From Flavobacterium sp. ZT3R18 (GTDB lineage: Bacteria; Bacteroidota; Bacteroidia; Flavobacteriales; Flavobacteriaceae), in the NCBI RefSeq assembly GCF_007097385.1, contig NZ_VJZS01000005.1, forward strand, positions 74,705-138,704: a stretch of 64,000 bases of DNA, written 5' to 3'. Positions within the stretch are counted from its first letter, which is position 1. Every line of letters starts with the position of its first letter. Below the pieces are notes generated by a model. The model was not told the origin of the DNA and searched no databases. It saw nothing but the letters and a program-made list of their open reading frames with translations. The position numbers were made by a program, and so were the translations under genes. Shown one piece after another: positions 63,015 to 64,000 of the stretch.

Positions 63015-63548
63015 GTGCAGAAAGAAATTATTGTTATCATTGGTGGCCCTGGTACGGGGAAAAGTTCTATTATCGATAGTTTGGTTGCAAAAGGCTATTG
63101 TTGTTATCCCGAAATTTCTCGTGAAGTAACGCTTGAGGCTCAAAAAAGAGGGATTGAGCAATTGTTCCTAGAAGATCCTTTACTGTTTAGCCAAATGCTG
63201 CTTGATGGCAGAGTTAAGCAATACAATAATGCTCAAAATGAAGCACATACAATGGTGTTTATCGATCGTGGCATTCCTGATGTTGTAGCCTACTTGGATT
63301 ATATTGGGGATTCTTATCCAGATCATTTTGACTTGGCTTGTCGCGAAAATAATTACACTAAAATTTTTATTCTTCCGCCTTGGGAAGAGATTTACCAAAG
63401 TGACAGCGAGCGCTACGAAAATTTTGAACAAGCAAAAACTATTTACAAACACCTTATAGAAACCTATCAGAAATACGGGTACCATCTAATTGAAGTGCCA
63501 AAAGATAGTGTAGATAACAGAATTCTTTATATATTAGATAAAATTTAG
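63015..63548 (+). CDS. AAA-family ATPase/kinase-like protein
   Basis: A 177-residue P-loop protein starting with GTG. Walker A is GGPGTGKSS (about 9-17), a Walker-B-like MVFIDRGIPD follows near residue 82, and later helices include DSERYENFEQAKTIYKHLIE. It fits the small AAA_28-type ATPases with a kinase-like fold. Substrate unknown. The next gene, recQ, starts 22 bp downstream on the same strand. Confidence 0.85.
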   Translation: MQKEIIVIIGGPGTGKSSIIDSLVAKGYCCYPEISREVTLEAQKRGIEQLFLEDPLLFSQMLLDGRVKQYNNAQNEAHTMVFIDRGIPDVVAYLDYIGDSYPDHFDLACRENNYTKIFILPPWEEIYQSDSERYENFEQAKTIYKHLIETYQKYGYHLIEVPKDSVDNRILYILDKI

Positions 63549-63570
63549 CGTTCTCTGAAACCTGAACTCT

Positions 63571-64000
63571 ATGCAAGAAGCATTAGCTATTCTTCAAAAA
63601 TATTGGAAACACGACAAATTTAGATCTCTTCAAAATGAAATAATTGATTCGGTTTTGAGCGGTCAGGATACTTTTGCCTTGATGCCAACAGGAGGTGGAA
63701 AATCAGTTTGCTTTCAGGTTCCTTCCATGATGAAGGAAGGAATATGCTTGGTGATCTCGCCATTGGTAGCGTTGATGAAAGACCAAGTTGCTAATTTGCA
63801 AAAGCGCGACATTAAAGCAATCGCTTTAACAGGTGGCATCAAATCTGACGAGATGATTGATTTGCTAGACAATTGCCAATTCGGGAATTATAAATTTCTG
63901 TATGTATCTCCAGAGCGATTACAATCGGATTGGATTATGGATCGGATAAAAAACCTCCCCATAAACCTGATTACTATCGATGAGGCGCATTGTGTTTCGC
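63571..64000 (+). CDS. recQ: ATP-dependent DNA helicase RecQ (N-terminal part, cut by window end)
   Basis: 143 complete codons of a RecQ helicase: KHDKFRSLQNEIIDSVLSG (the Q-motif region), TGGGKSVCFQVP (Walker A), VISPLVALMKDQV (motif Ia), YVSPERL (motif Ib/c) and DEAHCVS (motif II), which is cut at the window edge. RecQ unwinds DNA in recombination repair. Confidence 0.95.
   Translation, partial: MQEALAILQKYWKHDKFRSLQNEIIDSVLSGQDTFALMPTGGGKSVCFQVPSMMKEGICLVISPLVALMKDQVANLQKRDIKAIALTGGIKSDEMIDLLDNCQFGNYKFLYVSPERLQSDWIMDRIKNLPINLITIDEAHCVS

Overview
The window is AT-rich chromosomal DNA from a member of the Bacteroidota, most likely the genus Flavobacterium or a close relative. Evidence seen directly: several upstream regions carry TTG-(18-23 nt)-TAnnTTTG promoters, the Flavobacterium/Bacteroides sigma-A grammar. 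Many short lipoproteins, a TonB-dependent receptor, DUF5686/DUF5723 outer-membrane proteins and DUF4290 next to murA are lineage markers. A 6S RNA gene lies between zapA and rny. Most of the window is core genome; I find no prophage, CRISPR array, rRNA, tRNA or intact insertion sequence.

Layout. 1-2.7 kb (minus): a secreted PrcB-like lipoprotein, a small secreted protein, an ECF sigma factor and a membrane protein with an anti-sigma-like N-terminus that runs out of the window. 2.8-13.2 kb: rmuC, a hotdog thioesterase, a YceI protein, a TIGR01777 epimerase, a photolyase, purB, a polysaccharide-deacetylase lipoprotein and a Kef-type antiporter. 13.4-27 kb: guaB, a P-type ATPase with an Asn-Gly microsatellite insert, a DUF5723/lipoprotein pair, an HMG-CoA-lyase-like gene, pyrD, a phosphoribosyltransferase followed by a probable hydrolase remnant, and carB. 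27-38.6 kb: rpmH, a TPR protein, a one-cysteine thioredoxin-like protein, a TolC/HlyD/ABC-2 permease export operon with no ATPase gene, an ABC-F protein, a GlmU-like protein, rpmE2 (type B L31), and a DUF4199-glycosyltransferase pair. 38.8-46.6 kb: a phosphohexomutase, a YhcG-type nuclease and an MsbA-like exporter in one tight run, followed by the most accessory-looking part of the window (DUF2971, orphan antitoxin-like gene, palindromic mobile-like element, hydrolase between inverted repeats, EF-hand lipoprotein). 46.7-64 kb: TonB-dependent receptor plus M23 peptidase, coiled-coil/zapA/6S RNA/rny, Uma2 nuclease, xerD, outer-membrane barrel, aroQ, DUF5686, CDF transporter, DUF493-DUF4290-murA, an AAA ATPase and the start of recQ.

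Functional links: purB, guaB, pyrD and carB serve nucleotide synthesis; murA, M23, the GlmU-like protein, the exporter and the glycosyltransferase serve the envelope; zapA, xerD, rny and 6S RNA serve division, chromosome resolution, RNA decay and polymerase control.

The most interesting non-coding signals are two copies of a structured element (38725-38803, 62820-62897) whose stems covary between copies and which may belong to the Flavo-1 class, a set of long perfect intergenic inverted repeats, and a 126-bp element with 12-bp terminal inverted repeats inserted beside gene debris. I did not find a convincing wholly new multi-gene system. The best coding oddities are the Asn-rich repeat membrane protein behind the ECF sigma factor, and the MurA active-site Cys-to-Asp change that predicts fosfomycin insensitivity.
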